A stretch of DNA of 64,000 bases from Paludibacter jiangxiensis (GCF_001618385.1 NZ_BDCR01000001.1:248001-312000); one strand, 5' to 3'; positions 9,643-17,871 are shown, counted from the first letter of the stretch. Notes: generated by a model from the sequence alone, not told the origin. A program made the numbers and translations.

Positions 9643-10215
9643 TTATAAAGAGTCCGAAATAATCTTTTCGATCACTGGCGGGAAATGTTCATATTCGAGG
9701 GCATGTACTTTATTGGCCACATCATCCGCAGTATCGGAAGGTAATACCGGACAAGTAGCCTGAAAGGCAATCTGCCCTTCATCGTAGTGATTATTTACAA
9801 AGTGAATCGTAATACCCGACTCTTTTTCTCCAGCCGCAACAATCGCTTCGTGTACGCGACTGCCATACATACCTTTACCTCCATATTTAGGCAAAAGCGC
9901 CGGGTGGATATTCAAAATCCGGTTTGGAAATGCAGCAATGAGGTTGTCAGGCACTTTTAGCAGGAATCCCGCCAAAATTAACCAGTCAATTTTATTCTCA
10001 ATCAGCAAATTTAACAGAGAATCACTCTCATTCATCTCTGTTTTTGAAAAAACCACTGCAGGAATATTCAGTTTTTTTGCTCTTTCGAGAACATATGCAT
10101 CCGCTTTGTTTGTTAAAATTAATGAGACCGATATGCAAGGATGAGATTCAAAATAACGGACTATGTTTTCAGCGTTACTGCCTGATCCAGAAGCAAAAAT
10201 AGCAATATTTACCAT
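9643..10215 (-). CDS. purN: Phosphoribosylglycinamide formyltransferase
   Basis: 190 residues from ATG at 10215; the frame stays open further upstream, but the family starts at this MVNIAIFASGSGSN. It transfers a formyl group from 10-formyltetrahydrofolate to GAR, the third step of purine synthesis. Visible signs are the GSGSN phosphate-binding loop at the start, LAGFLLKVP, the catalytic HPALLP region (ILNIHPALLPKYGGKGMYG) and a GITIHFVNNHYDEGQI motif with the catalytic Asp. It is alone on the minus strand and divergent from acpP; a PurF-like gene lies 24 kb away. Confidence 0.95.
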   Translation of the reverse strand: MVNIAIFASGSGSNAENIVRYFESHPCISVSLILTNKADAYVLERAKKLNIPAVVFSKTEMNESDSLLNLLIENKIDWLILAGFLLKVPDNLIAAFPNRILNIHPALLPKYGGKGMYGSRVHEAIVAAGEKESGITIHFVNNHYDEGQIAFQATCPVLPSDTADDVANKVHALEYEHFPPVIEKIISDSL

Positions 10216-10370
10216 GAGAAAAAAGAGAATTTTTATGCACATTAAAGTGCGATTTGTGCAGAAACATCTCATTTTTATGAGAAAAAGCATGGCTTTTCCA
10301 AAAAAAATTCGTTCCTTTGCAGCGCAAATTTATAAAACAAATTTCATTTACAACCAAAAACTTTAAAGTT

Positions 10371-10604
10371 ATGTCAGAAGTTGCAGACAAAGTAAAAGCG
10401 ATCATCGTTGACAAATTAGGCGTTGACGAATCAGAAGTAACACCTCAAGCTAGTTTTACTAACGACTTAGGCGCTGACTCACTCGACACTGTAGAATTGA
10501 TCATGGAATTCGAAAAAGCCTTTGGCATTACTATTCCAGACGATCAAGCAGAAAAAATTTCGACAGTGGGCGAAGCTATTGCTCATATCGAAAGCGCGCT
10601 TTAA
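10371..10604 (+). CDS. acpP: Acyl carrier protein
   Basis: 77 residues from ATG 10371; an in-frame upstream extension to 10317 overlaps a probable promoter (-7 like TTCCTTTG at 10312-10319). Typical ACP: acidic, four helices, with the phosphopantetheine-carrying Ser37 in [10 protein letters not shown]. It carries growing acyl chains in fatty acid synthesis. fabF follows after 18 bases, the classic pair. Confidence 0.97.
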   Translation: MSEVADKVKAIIVDKLGVDESEVTPQASFTNDLGADSLDTVELIMEFEKAFGITIPDDQAEKISTVGEAIAHIESAL

Positions 10605-10622
10605 TAACTCGACCAACTCTGT

Positions 10623-11885
10623 ATGGAATTAAAACGAGTAGTAGTAACAGGTCTTGGTGCTGTCACTCCGTTAGGTAACTCTGCCCCTGAAACATGGGAA
10701 GGGTTGATTAATGGTGTGAGTGGCGCAGGACCTATTACTCATTTTGACGCATCACTATTTAAGACTCAATTTGCATGCGAGGTCAAAAATTTTGACCCAA
10801 GTCAGTTACTTGACAGAAAAGAGTTAAGAAAATGCGACCGCTATACGCTTTATGCTATTGCTGCCGCTAAAGAAGCTATAGACAACTGTGGAGTTGATCT
10901 TGACACAGTTGACAAAAACGAAGTAGGTGTGATTTTCGCTGCCGGTATCGGAGGTATTCAAACCTTTGAACAGGAAATTGGCGGATATTATTCAAACGCT
11001 GCTATCGGGCCGAAATTCAACCCGTTCTTTATCCCGAAAATGATTTCGGATATTGCAGCCGGTCAGATTTCTATAATCTACGGATTTCACGGACCTAACT
11101 ACAGTACTGCTTCTGCTTGTGCTTCTTCAACCAATGCACTCATCGATGCATTCAACTATATTCGTCTCGGGAAAGCAAACATGATTGTAGCCGGCGGTGC
11201 CGAAGCAGCAATCACTCCTGGCGGTGTCGGCGGTTTCAACGCGTTGACAGCCCTTTCTACCCGTAACGATGATCCTCAGGGAGCTTCCCGTCCTTTCAGC
11301 AAAAGCCGCGATGGTTTTGTTATGGGAGAAGGAGCCGGTTGTGTTATCGTTGAAGAATTGGAACACGCTCTTGCGCGCGGTGCAAACATCATCTGCGAAA
11401 TTGTCGGTGGTGGTTTGTCAGCTGATGCATATCACCTGACAGCAACTCACCCTGATGGACTAGGTGCAAAATTAGTGATGGAAAGAGCATTGAAAGATGC
11501 TGGAATGAGTCCCGAAGATATTGACTATATCAATGTTCACGGAACTTCGACCCCTGTAGGCGACATTTCCGAATCGAAAGCTATCAAAGATGTATTCGGC
11601 GACCACGCTTACAAACTGAATATCAGCTCCACAAAATCGATGACAGGACACTTGCTTGGCGCCGCCGGTGCCGTTGAAGCAATGGCCAGCATCCTTGCCG
11701 TGGTGAATGATATTGTTCCGCCAACCATCAACTTCCATGAAGGCGATGAAGATGAAGAGATAGATTACAAACTGAACTTTACCTTTAACAAAGCCCAAAA
11801 GCGTACAGTTCGAGCTGCATTATCGAACACGTTTGGATTTGGCGGTCACAATGCAAGTATTATTGTAAAGAAATTTGCAAAGTAA
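10623..11885 (+). CDS. fabF: Beta-ketoacyl-ACP synthase II
   Basis: 420 residues, full length. It condenses malonyl-ACP with an acyl-ACP during chain elongation. The Cys-His-His catalytic triad is visible: Cys in STACASSTNA, His in NVHGTSTPVGD, His in SMTGHLLGAAGAVE, plus the C-terminal FGFGGHNAS loop. Second gene of acpP-fabF-rnc, with the rnc start only 3 bases after its stop. Confidence 0.97.
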   Translation: MELKRVVVTGLGAVTPLGNSAPETWEGLINGVSGAGPITHFDASLFKTQFACEVKNFDPSQLLDRKELRKCDRYTLYAIAAAKEAIDNCGVDLDTVDKNEVGVIFAAGIGGIQTFEQEIGGYYSNAAIGPKFNPFFIPKMISDIAAGQISIIYGFHGPNYSTASACASSTNALIDAFNYIRLGKANMIVAGGAEAAITPGGVGGFNALTALSTRNDDPQGASRPFSKSRDGFVMGEGAGCVIVEELEHALARGANIICEIVGGGLSADAYHLTATHPDGLGAKLVMERALKDAGMSPEDIDYINVHGTSTPVGDISESKAIKDVFGDHAYKLNISSTKSMTGHLLGAAGAVEAMASILAVVNDIVPPTINFHEGDEDEEIDYKLNFTFNKAQKRTVRAALSNTFGFGGHNASIIVKKFAK

Positions 11886-11888
11886 TCA

Positions 11889-12779
11889 GTGATTATTCAG
11901 AAACTCTATAAAAGGATAAGGCTCTTGACGAATTCTCGAAAGGAGCCTTATCTGTTATTTTATCGGCTGACCGGTATTATACCCGACAATCTGGATCTCT
12001 ATGAAATGGCCATGTGCCACAAATCAACCGGAGTGAAAGATTTCAAGGGAAATTCCGTCAACAATGAACGCCTCGAATTTCTGGGCGATGCCATCCTCAA
12101 CTCTATTGTAGCCGATATTGTCTACCACCAATTTACCGACAAAGAAGAAGGATTCCTGACCGATACCCGTTCGAAGATTGTGCAACGCGAATCGCTCAAT
12201 AAACTGGCTATAGAACTGGGAATTCCGAAGATCATGCAACTTTCGTCGAAAAACGGGGCTTTGCATGGCAATAACGTTTTCGGCAATGCTTTTGAAGCTC
12301 TGATAGGAGCCATTTATTTGGATCAGGGATATGAACGGTGCAAGCAATTTATCGAATCTAAATTGATTGCTTCGTGTATTGACGTCAATAAAATGGCTCA
12401 AAAAGAGGTTAATTTCAAATCGCGACTGATTGAATGGGGACAATCCAACAAGGTTCCTGTCGAATTTGAGGTAATAGAAACCTTTCACGACCGCCGACAC
12501 GAACTAACATTTCAGACGCACGTGTTAATCAACGGCCTGGTTGGTGGCCTGGGAGTCGGGCATTCTAAAAAAGAATCGCACCAGAATGCAGCCAAAATGG
12601 CGCTGAAGAAGCTTCAGGAAGACGAAGACTTCATAGAACAGGTGCTACAGCCCAAACCGGAATTTCCGGACATAGAAGAAGCTGAATTAACAACAGAAAA
12701 TACAGAACCGATAGAGGTTACTGAGACAACAGTTCAGGAAGAAAGCGCTGAACAAACAAATAAACCGATAGAAAACTGA
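11889..12779 (+). CDS. rnc: Ribonuclease III
   Basis: 296 residues from a GTG at 11889, three bases after fabF; the N-terminal phrase IRLLTNSRKEPYLLFYRLTGIIP matches Bacteroidota RNase III, so the GTG is preferred to a later ATG. The catalytic domain carries the signature NERLEFLGDAIL and the second metal site GNAFEALIGAIYLDQG. A double-stranded RNA binding domain covers about 170-240, and a Glu/Thr-rich tail of about 50 residues follows. It cuts double-stranded RNA in rRNA maturation and mRNA decay. Its place in acpP-fabF-rnc mirrors other Bacteroidota. Confidence 0.95.
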   Translation: MIIQKLYKRIRLLTNSRKEPYLLFYRLTGIIPDNLDLYEMAMCHKSTGVKDFKGNSVNNERLEFLGDAILNSIVADIVYHQFTDKEEGFLTDTRSKIVQRESLNKLAIELGIPKIMQLSSKNGALHGNNVFGNAFEALIGAIYLDQGYERCKQFIESKLIASCIDVNKMAQKEVNFKSRLIEWGQSNKVPVEFEVIETFHDRRHELTFQTHVLINGLVGGLGVGHSKKESHQNAAKMALKKLQEDEDFIEQVLQPKPEFPDIEEAELTTENTEPIEVTETTVQEESAEQTNKPIEN

Positions 12780-12812
12780 CTACAGTTTAATCGACATAAG
12801 AGTTAATACAAT

Positions 12813-13562
12813 ATGGAGATCCTTTTTTTAGGAACAGGAACGTCAAACGGAGTTCCTCAGTTGTGCTGTAATTGCGACACGTGTGCCTCGACCGACACAC
12901 GCGATAAGCGGTTGCGTGCTTCTGCTCTGATAAGTGTCAACGGAAAAAATATTCTGATCGATTGTGGGCCGGATTTTCGTCAGCAGATGTTAACCCACCA
13001 CATCACTTCACTTTCGGCTATTTTGCTCACACATGAGCACTACGACCACGTGGCAGGATTGGACGATGTACGTTCGTATCGTGCTGTAGACGTATTTGCA
13101 GAAGAACGGGTAAACCGTGCGTTAATGAAAACGATGCATTACTCATTTTCTGCTAACAAATACCCGGGAACACCGGAACTGAAACTGCACGAAATTTCAG
13201 AATACATACCTTTCGAAGCTGCCGGTGTAGAAGTAACTCCACTCCGGGCCATGCATGCGCAGCTACCCATACTTGGCTTTCGCATAGGTAATATGGCATA
13301 TGTAACCGACTTCAAAACCTTACCCGAAAAAACTCTGGATCAACTAACAGGACTTGACCTGTTGGTAATGGGAACCTTGCGTTTCAAACCTCATTTTTCG
13401 CACCTGATGGTGGACGAATCTCTTACCCTGATAAACCGTCTTACTCCAAAACAAACCTATTTTACGCACATGAGCCACGACATGGGACTTCATGAGCTTG
13501 CAGAAAAAGAGCTGCCTCCGAATGTAAGGTTAGCCTATGACGGATTGAAAATTAAACTATAA
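12813..13562 (+). CDS. MBL-fold metallo-hydrolase (PhnP-like)
   Basis: 249 residues with the metallo-beta-lactamase motif LLTHEHYDHVAGLDD and an N-terminal GTGTSNGVPQLCCNCDTC. The Cys cluster near the start is typical of the PhnP/lipoate-associated branch, which can bind an extra zinc. Later metal ligands are in MHAQLP and in YFTHMSHDMG. PhnP itself is a cyclic phosphodiesterase, but here there are no phosphonate genes nearby, so the substrate is unknown. It lies 33 bases after rnc. Confidence 0.85.
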   Translation: MEILFLGTGTSNGVPQLCCNCDTCASTDTRDKRLRASALISVNGKNILIDCGPDFRQQMLTHHITSLSAILLTHEHYDHVAGLDDVRSYRAVDVFAEERVNRALMKTMHYSFSANKYPGTPELKLHEISEYIPFEAAGVEVTPLRAMHAQLPILGFRIGNMAYVTDFKTLPEKTLDQLTGLDLLVMGTLRFKPHFSHLMVDESLTLINRLTPKQTYFTHMSHDMGLHELAEKELPPNVRLAYDGLKIKL

Positions 13563-13657
13563 CAAATAACAATCACTGAGGCTGTAAGTGCGATGGCTCT
13601 TGTTCGAGATGAATACGGGCGATCCGGACACGCTGGCCGAAGTACAAATCAGAACAC

Positions 13658-15457
13658 ATGCAAAATATCAGAAACATTGCAATTATTGCCCACGTCGACC
13701 ACGGAAAAACGACACTGGTAGACAAAATGTTGTTGGCCTCAAAGCTCTTTCGTGAAAACGAATCGGTAGGCGAACTAATCCTGGACAATAATGACCTGGA
13801 ACGCGAACGCGGGATCACTATTCTTGCCAAGAACGTTTCCGTAAATTACAACGGATGCAAGATCAACATTATTGATACTCCGGGCCACGCCGACTTCGGT
13901 GGTGAAGTGGAACGCGTGCTCAACATGGCCGACGGCGTAGTGCTGCTGGTTGATGCCTTTGAAGGTGCTATGCCGCAAACACGTTTTGTACTACAAAAAG
14001 CGCTGCAACTGGGTCTTAAACCAATTGTGGTAATAAACAAAGTAGACAAACCCAACTGTCGTCCCGAAGAGGTGCAGGAAGAAGTATTCGACCTGATGTT
14101 CAGCCTCGACGCAACTGAAGAGCAGCTCAATTTCCATACGATATTCGGTTCTGCCAAAAACGGTTGGATGTCGAACGATGTTCACGTGGTAAAAGACGAC
14201 ATCACCGACTTGTTTGACGCCATCATCGAATACATTCCGGCTCCCGAATATATCGAAGGCACACCGCAAATGCTTATCACTTCACTCGATTACTCTTCTT
14301 ACGTAGGACGTATTGCCGTAGGACGTGTTCACCGCGGAGAATTGAAAGAAGGCATGGCTGTATCGCTGGCAAAACGCGATGGCTCCATCGTCAAAGCGCG
14401 CATCAAGGAGTTGAACGAATTTACCGGCCTGGGACGCTCCAAGGTTGAAAAAGTAGGCTCTGGCGACATTTGTGCTGTTGTGGGTATCGACAATTTCGAA
14501 ATCGGCGACAGTATTTGCGACATCGAAAATCCGGAACCGTTGAAACCGATTGCCATTGACGAACCGACCATGAGTATGTTGTTCACAATCAACAACTCTC
14601 CATTCTTCGGAAAAGAGGGGAAATTTGTTACCTCTCGTCACATCCACGACCGTCTGATCAAAGAGTTGGACAAAAACCTTGCTCTTCGCGTTGAAAAAAG
14701 CGAAAATCAGGATTCATGGAACGTTTTCGGACGTGGTGTACTCCACTTGTCGGTACTGATCGAAACCATGCGCCGTGAAGGTTATGAATTACAGGTAGGT
14801 CAGCCACAGGTTATTATCAAGGAAATTGACGGCGTGAAATGCGAACCTATGGAGCAACTCACCATCAACGTTCCCGAAGAATCGTCAGGAAAAATCATTG
14901 AAATGGTTGCTACCCGCAAAGGTGACATGACCAACATGGAACATAAGGGCGAACGCGTGAACCTCGAATTCACAATTCCTTCGCGCGGTATCATCGGTTT
15001 GCGTAACAACGTACTGACGGCATCGGCCGGTGAAGCTATCATGGCTCACCGCTTCCTCGAATATCAACCTTACAAAGGAGAAATCGAACGTCGTAACAAC
15101 GGTTCCATTATTGCAATGGAAGGCGGTACTGCGTTTGCTTATGCTATCGATAAACTTCAGGACAGAGGTAAATTCTTTATCTATCCTCAAGATGAAATTT
15201 ATGCAGGACAGGTGGTTGGTGAACACAGCAAGGAAGGTGATTTGGTCGTAAACGTAACTAAATCGAAAAAACTGACCAACATGCGTGCATCAGGTTCTGA
15301 CGACAAAGTACGTCTTTTCCCTCCTATCGTTTTCAGCCTCGAAGAAGCGCTTGAATACATCAAGGAAGACGAATACGTTGAACTGACTCCGAAGTCGATC
15401 CGTCTGCGCAAGATTATTCTTGACGAAAACGAACGCAAACGTATGGCTAAGAAATAA
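13658..15457 (+). CDS. typA: Ribosome-associated GTPase TypA/BipA
   Basis: 599 residues, full length. EF-G-like translational GTPase with G1 AHVDHGKTTL, G2 in RERGITI, G3 DTPGHADFGGE and G4 NKVDKP, then domain II, an EF-G III/V-like part and the TypA-specific C-terminal domain (SGSDDKVRLFPP). BipA binds the ribosome and helps 50S assembly and stress adaptation. It is single, with its own terminator 36 bases downstream. Confidence 0.96.
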   Translation: MQNIRNIAIIAHVDHGKTTLVDKMLLASKLFRENESVGELILDNNDLERERGITILAKNVSVNYNGCKINIIDTPGHADFGGEVERVLNMADGVVLLVDAFEGAMPQTRFVLQKALQLGLKPIVVINKVDKPNCRPEEVQEEVFDLMFSLDATEEQLNFHTIFGSAKNGWMSNDVHVVKDDITDLFDAIIEYIPAPEYIEGTPQMLITSLDYSSYVGRIAVGRVHRGELKEGMAVSLAKRDGSIVKARIKELNEFTGLGRSKVEKVGSGDICAVVGIDNFEIGDSICDIENPEPLKPIAIDEPTMSMLFTINNSPFFGKEGKFVTSRHIHDRLIKELDKNLALRVEKSENQDSWNVFGRGVLHLSVLIETMRREGYELQVGQPQVIIKEIDGVKCEPMEQLTINVPEESSGKIIEMVATRKGDMTNMEHKGERVNLEFTIPSRGIIGLRNNVLTASAGEAIMAHRFLEYQPYKGEIERRNNGSIIAMEGGTAFAYAIDKLQDRGKFFIYPQDEIYAGQVVGEHSKEGDLVVNVTKSKKLTNMRASGSDDKVRLFPPIVFSLEEALEYIKEDEYVELTPKSIRLRKIILDENERKRMAKK

Positions 15458-15493
15458 ATTCGCTGTCGAAAGACAACGCGATACAACGATAAG

Positions 15494-15525
15494 AAAACCA
15501 TTCCACACACGGAATGGTTTTTTTT
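15494..15525 (+). terminator. Rho-independent terminator after typA
   Basis: Stem AAAACCATTCC / GGAATGGTTTT around ACACAC, followed by a run of T. Confidence 0.9.
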
Positions 15526-15535
15526 GTGCCTGAAA

Positions 15536-15568
15536 TTTGCATATGGCCCCTTCCATGTTCTATATTTG
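15536..15568 (+). promoter_or_regulatory. Promoter of the first BFD-like gene
   Basis: TTTG at 15536-15539 and TATATTTG at 15561-15568, spacer 21. The following leader (about 15575-15639) contains a hairpin whose arms are CCAACG at 15574-15579 and CGTTGG at 15598-15603. Confidence 0.65.
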
Positions 15569-15639
15569 CACTCCCAACGAATGACACGTCAGTGAAACGT
15601 TGGAGATAAATTCAATTACCAACTATAAAAAATTACACA

Positions 15640-15810
15640 ATGGAAGATATGATATGCAATTGCAACCAGATCACAAGAGGTGACATAATCAATGCAATAC
15701 AACAAAAAGGATTAACAACGGTTGAAGAAATTCAGGATGTTTTAGACGCAGGCACCGTTTGCGGCTCTTGTGTAGAAGACATCGAAGAAATTCTGAAATC
15801 GGTGAAATAA
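15640..15810 (+). CDS. BFD-like [2Fe-2S] mini-protein, copy 1
   Basis: 56 residues. The whole protein is one BFD-like (Fer2_BFD) domain: Cys6 and Cys8 in MICNCNQ, and Cys41 and Cys44 in GTVCGSC, the CxC...CxxC pattern that ligates a [2Fe-2S] cluster. In the founding protein, Bfd, this domain passes electrons to bacterioferritin; in nitrite reductases it sits next to flavin domains. Here it is free-standing, with its own promoter and terminator, and is 2.2-4.9 kb from two close paralogues around the NO reductase gene. It may be an electron carrier or a cluster-based sensor; the sequence alone does not decide. Confidence 0.88.
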   Translation: MEDMICNCNQITRGDIINAIQQKGLTTVEEIQDVLDAGTVCGSCVEDIEEILKSVK

Positions 15811-15833
15811 AAAAACTTCAATAACTATTTTGC

Positions 15834-15867
15834 AAAGCCATCCTCATAATGAAGATGGCTTTTTTAT
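15834..15867 (+). terminator. Rho-independent terminator after BFD-like copy 1
   Basis: AAAGCCATC (15834-15842) pairs with GATGGCTTT (15854-15862), followed by TTTATTTT. Confidence 0.88.
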
Positions 15868-15969
15868 TTTGACGAGAGGGATAACAACGTCGCAATGCGA
15901 ACCACCCACCCTATTTAATGTAGAGCCACAATGCTTGCGGCTCTACAACAGATGGAAACCGTCTTTTAA

Positions 15970-16013
15970 AAATCGAATCGCGGGATCACATTGGCAACCC
16001 CGCGATTCGATTT
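15970..16013 (-). terminator. Strong hairpin, likely terminator of the DUF6249 gene
   Basis: A perfect 15-base stem (15970-15984 with 15999-16013), loop 14. Read on the minus strand it ends in a short T run, and it lies 30 bases beyond the stop of the DUF6249 gene. A smaller stem GTAGAGCC/GGCTCTAC sits beside it at 15920-15946. Confidence 0.65.
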
Positions 16014-16042
16014 AACAAATTATCATCTCCTTTCCTTGCTGT

Positions 16043-16462
16043 TTATTCTTCCTTTTTCTTCTTCAAAAAATTCAGTTCTACGATAAAAGCAACCAGCAAG
16101 CCCAGTCCGCCGAACAACAGCACCGACGCGCCGTAAATAACGCCTGAGGCTTGATAGGCTTCGTGTCCAGAATTGTCGAAATTGAAGCCAGGAATCGTGT
16201 TAAGGCAGATAAAATAACCGACGAGTAATCCCAGACCCACGCCCAGCAGGAGGCAAGCCACTTTCAGCGTACCAAAATTGAACTGCCCATCGATGCGCAC
16301 CGGCAGCGACAATTTGGTTTGCATCACCGACACATCGAGCTTATCTCCAAGTTTTTCGATAATTGTGAGACGTTCTCTCCTTTTTACAAAAAGTTCGAAC
16401 AGTTTGTAAATGCCCAGCGTAATCATCCCTACTACCAAAGGGATTGTAATAAAGTCCATCAT
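16043..16462 (-). CDS. DUF6249-like inner-membrane protein
   Basis: 139 residues with three predicted membrane segments (about 4-24, 67-88, 108-130). A charged cytoplasmic stretch lies between the first two (KRRERLTIIEKLGDKLD) and the tail is Lys/Glu-rich (KKKKEE). Proteins of this kind are often found beside ECF sigma factor genes in Bacteroidota. It is divergent from such a gene here, and a promoter of the same TGTAAC-N16-CGTC type as the sigma gene's own lies 44 bases before its start. Function unknown; a member of the sigma factor's regulon by inference. Confidence 0.75.
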   Translation of the reverse strand: MMDFITIPLVVGMITLGIYKLFELFVKRRERLTIIEKLGDKLDVSVMQTKLSLPVRIDGQFNFGTLKVACLLLGVGLGLLVGYFICLNTIPGFNFDNSGHEAYQASGVIYGASVLLFGGLGLLVAFIVELNFLKKKKEE

Positions 16463-16505
16463 AATCGTGTAAGTTTAGGTGAATATTTTCTTCTTTGCTA
16501 TGTTT

Positions 16506-16531
16506 GACGCAGCTATTGCAAATCGGTTACA
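16506..16531 (-). promoter_or_regulatory. ECF-type promoter facing the DUF6249 gene
   Basis: On the minus strand TGTAAC (16526-16531), 16 bases, then CGTC (16506-16509). Same boxes and spacing as the two other copies in this region. RNA would start near 16498, giving a leader of about 36 bases. Confidence 0.65.
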
Positions 16532-16584
16532 CATTTGGCAAATTTTCTTTTCTCTTTAATAGCATAACCTCTCCGGGCGGCTTT

Positions 16585-16644
16585 TTAAAGAGCGCCAGTC
16601 AGGATAAGCCACAAAAAAAGCAGAAATAAAAACAGGTTTGTCAT
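16585..16644 (-). CDS. Possible 19-residue hydrophobic peptide (small ORF)
   Basis: ATG at 16644, stop at 16585-16587, encoding MTNLFLFLLFLWLILTGAL, a single hydrophobic stretch long enough to cross a membrane. It begins 44 bases downstream of the ECF-type promoter at 16688-16713 and is separated from the DUF6249 gene by another promoter of the same type. No ribosome binding site is evident, which is normal in this phylum. The support is its position behind a matching promoter and its composition; a hydrophobic ORF of this length can arise by chance. Confidence 0.4.
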   Translation of the reverse strand: MTNLFLFLLFLWLILTGAL

Positions 16645-16687
16645 GATCGGTTGGTTTATGCAATTAATTTTGTTCTTTGCAATATTT

Positions 16688-16713
16688 GACGCAACTTCGC
16701 ACGATTAGTTACA
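16688..16713 (-). promoter_or_regulatory. ECF-type promoter facing the 19-residue ORF
   Basis: On the minus strand TGTAAC (16708-16713), 16 bases, then CGTC (16688-16691). The surrounding 60 bases resemble those of the copy at 16506-16531 (shared TTCTTTGC and TTTGACGCA on the plus strand), as if the promoter segment had been duplicated. Confidence 0.6.
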
Positions 16714-16746
16714 CTTTGTGGCGGATTTATTTTTTTTCGCACAACG

Positions 16747-16772
16747 TGTAACCGAAACGGCAGCCTTGCGTC
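16747..16772 (+). promoter_or_regulatory. ECF-type promoter of the sigma factor gene (autoregulation)
   Basis: TGTAAC at 16747-16752, spacer of 16, CGTC at 16769-16772. The ATG of the sigma gene is only 10 bases further, so the transcript would be leaderless or nearly so. Such TGTAAC/CGTC pairs are typical of ECF sigma factors (for example sigma-X and sigma-M of Bacillus subtilis). Confidence 0.68.
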
Positions 16773-16782
16773 TAACGGATAT

Positions 16783-17340
16783 ATGGATAATCGGGACGAA
16801 TTACAGATCATCGAGCGCATACGGCAAGGAGAAACGAACCAGTTTTCGCATCTCCTCAACCGTTATAGCAATGTCATCTATTCGCTGATCGCCCGCATTA
16901 TTCCATCGAAAGAAGATGCTGAAGAGCTAACGCAGGACACGTTCCTGAAAGCGTTCCGAAAACTCGACACCTTCAAGGGCGATTGCAGTTTTTCCACCTG
17001 GCTGTTCCGCATTGCCTACAACACGGCAGTGTCGGCCACACGGAAAAACAAAATTGTTTTCCCTCTGATCGACGAAACGGTACTTGCCCGTGTTGCCGAC
17101 GAAGAGGCCGACGCCGTTTTCGAAGAAGACGAAAACGAAGAGCTGCTCCAAAAGCTGGAGATAGCCCTCGGGCAACTCAATCTGGAAGAGAGAGCTTTGA
17201 TCACGTTATATTACACCGAAAACAAACCAGTAGCCGAAATCGCTGCCATCATGGAGCTGACGGCTGACAATGTAAAGATCAAACTCTTTCGTATCCGCAA
17301 GAAATTATACGTATTAATTAACAAACAACAAGCACAATGA
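16783..17340 (+). CDS. ECF RNA polymerase sigma factor
   Basis: 185 residues. Region 2 covers about 10-80, with SKEDAEELTQDTFLKAFRKLDTFKGDCSFSTWLFRIAYN, and region 4 about 125-180, with the helix-turn-helix VAEIAAIMELTADNVKIKLFRIRKKL. An acidic linker (DEEADAVFEEDENEE) joins them. The next gene overlaps its stop (ATGA) and encodes a two-helix membrane protein, the usual place of an anti-sigma factor. Three TGTAAC-N16-CGTC elements in the intergenic region suggest that it drives itself and the divergent genes. Confidence 0.92.
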   Translation: MDNRDELQIIERIRQGETNQFSHLLNRYSNVIYSLIARIIPSKEDAEELTQDTFLKAFRKLDTFKGDCSFSTWLFRIAYNTAVSATRKNKIVFPLIDETVLARVADEEADAVFEEDENEELLQKLEIALGQLNLEERALITLYYTENKPVAEIAAIMELTADNVKIKLFRIRKKLYVLINKQQAQ

Positions 17341-17708
17341 AGCAAGACAAAGCAATCGCAAAAGCTCTAAAAAGACAGACCGGACCTCTTCTTCCCGACG
17401 GGTTCAACAGTCGGATGATGGAGAAGATTTTTCTTGCTGAAGCGAAAAAGAAGAGACAAGCCTTCATTTTCAACATCTGCCTGATTTCGTTCGTTTCGCT
17501 GGGACTGATTGTCATGGCTGGTTATCTTATGCGGGATTATCTTTCCGGAATGACCTTCCGCATGCCTACTATGCATGTCACTTCCGAAGCTCTATCGCAG
17601 TACGGTTTTTGTTTTTACATTGCTTTTTTGGTGATGGTACTGTTCGGGTTCGATCATTTTTTCCGTTCTCGTTGGCAAAAGAAGCAACTCAAAGAAGCGG
17701 GACATTAA
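17337..17708 (+). CDS. Small membrane protein, putative anti-sigma factor
   Basis: 123 residues, start codon overlapping the sigma gene's stop (ATGA), so the two are translationally coupled. A basic cytoplasmic N-terminus (1-42, with LLPDGFNSRMMEKIF) is followed by two membrane segments (about 44-66 and 90-109) and a basic tail. No zinc-binding anti-sigma motif and no large periplasmic domain are present. The coupling and topology suggest it holds the sigma factor at the membrane; this is inference. Confidence 0.7.
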   Translation: MKQDKAIAKALKRQTGPLLPDGFNSRMMEKIFLAEAKKKRQAFIFNICLISFVSLGLIVMAGYLMRDYLSGMTFRMPTMHVTSEALSQYGFCFYIAFLVMVLFGFDHFFRSRWQKKQLKEAGH

Positions 17709-17779
17709 CAAACAAATACTCTAACCACATTCAAAAAACCAACACTTCATTTAAATCGAAGCTCTTACTAACAATGTAC

Positions 17780-17820
17780 AAAAAGCCCGTCTTTCCTTAT
17801 AAAGACGGGCTTTTTGTTTT
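17780..17820 (+). terminator. Rho-independent terminator of the sigma operon
   Basis: A perfect 15-base stem (17780-17794 with 17801-17815), loop CCTTAT, ending in TTTTTGTTTT. Confidence 0.92.
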
Positions 17821-17871
17821 CCCGGCAACCATTTTCACGAACCGTTAAAACTCTCACATACAGCTTTAAAA

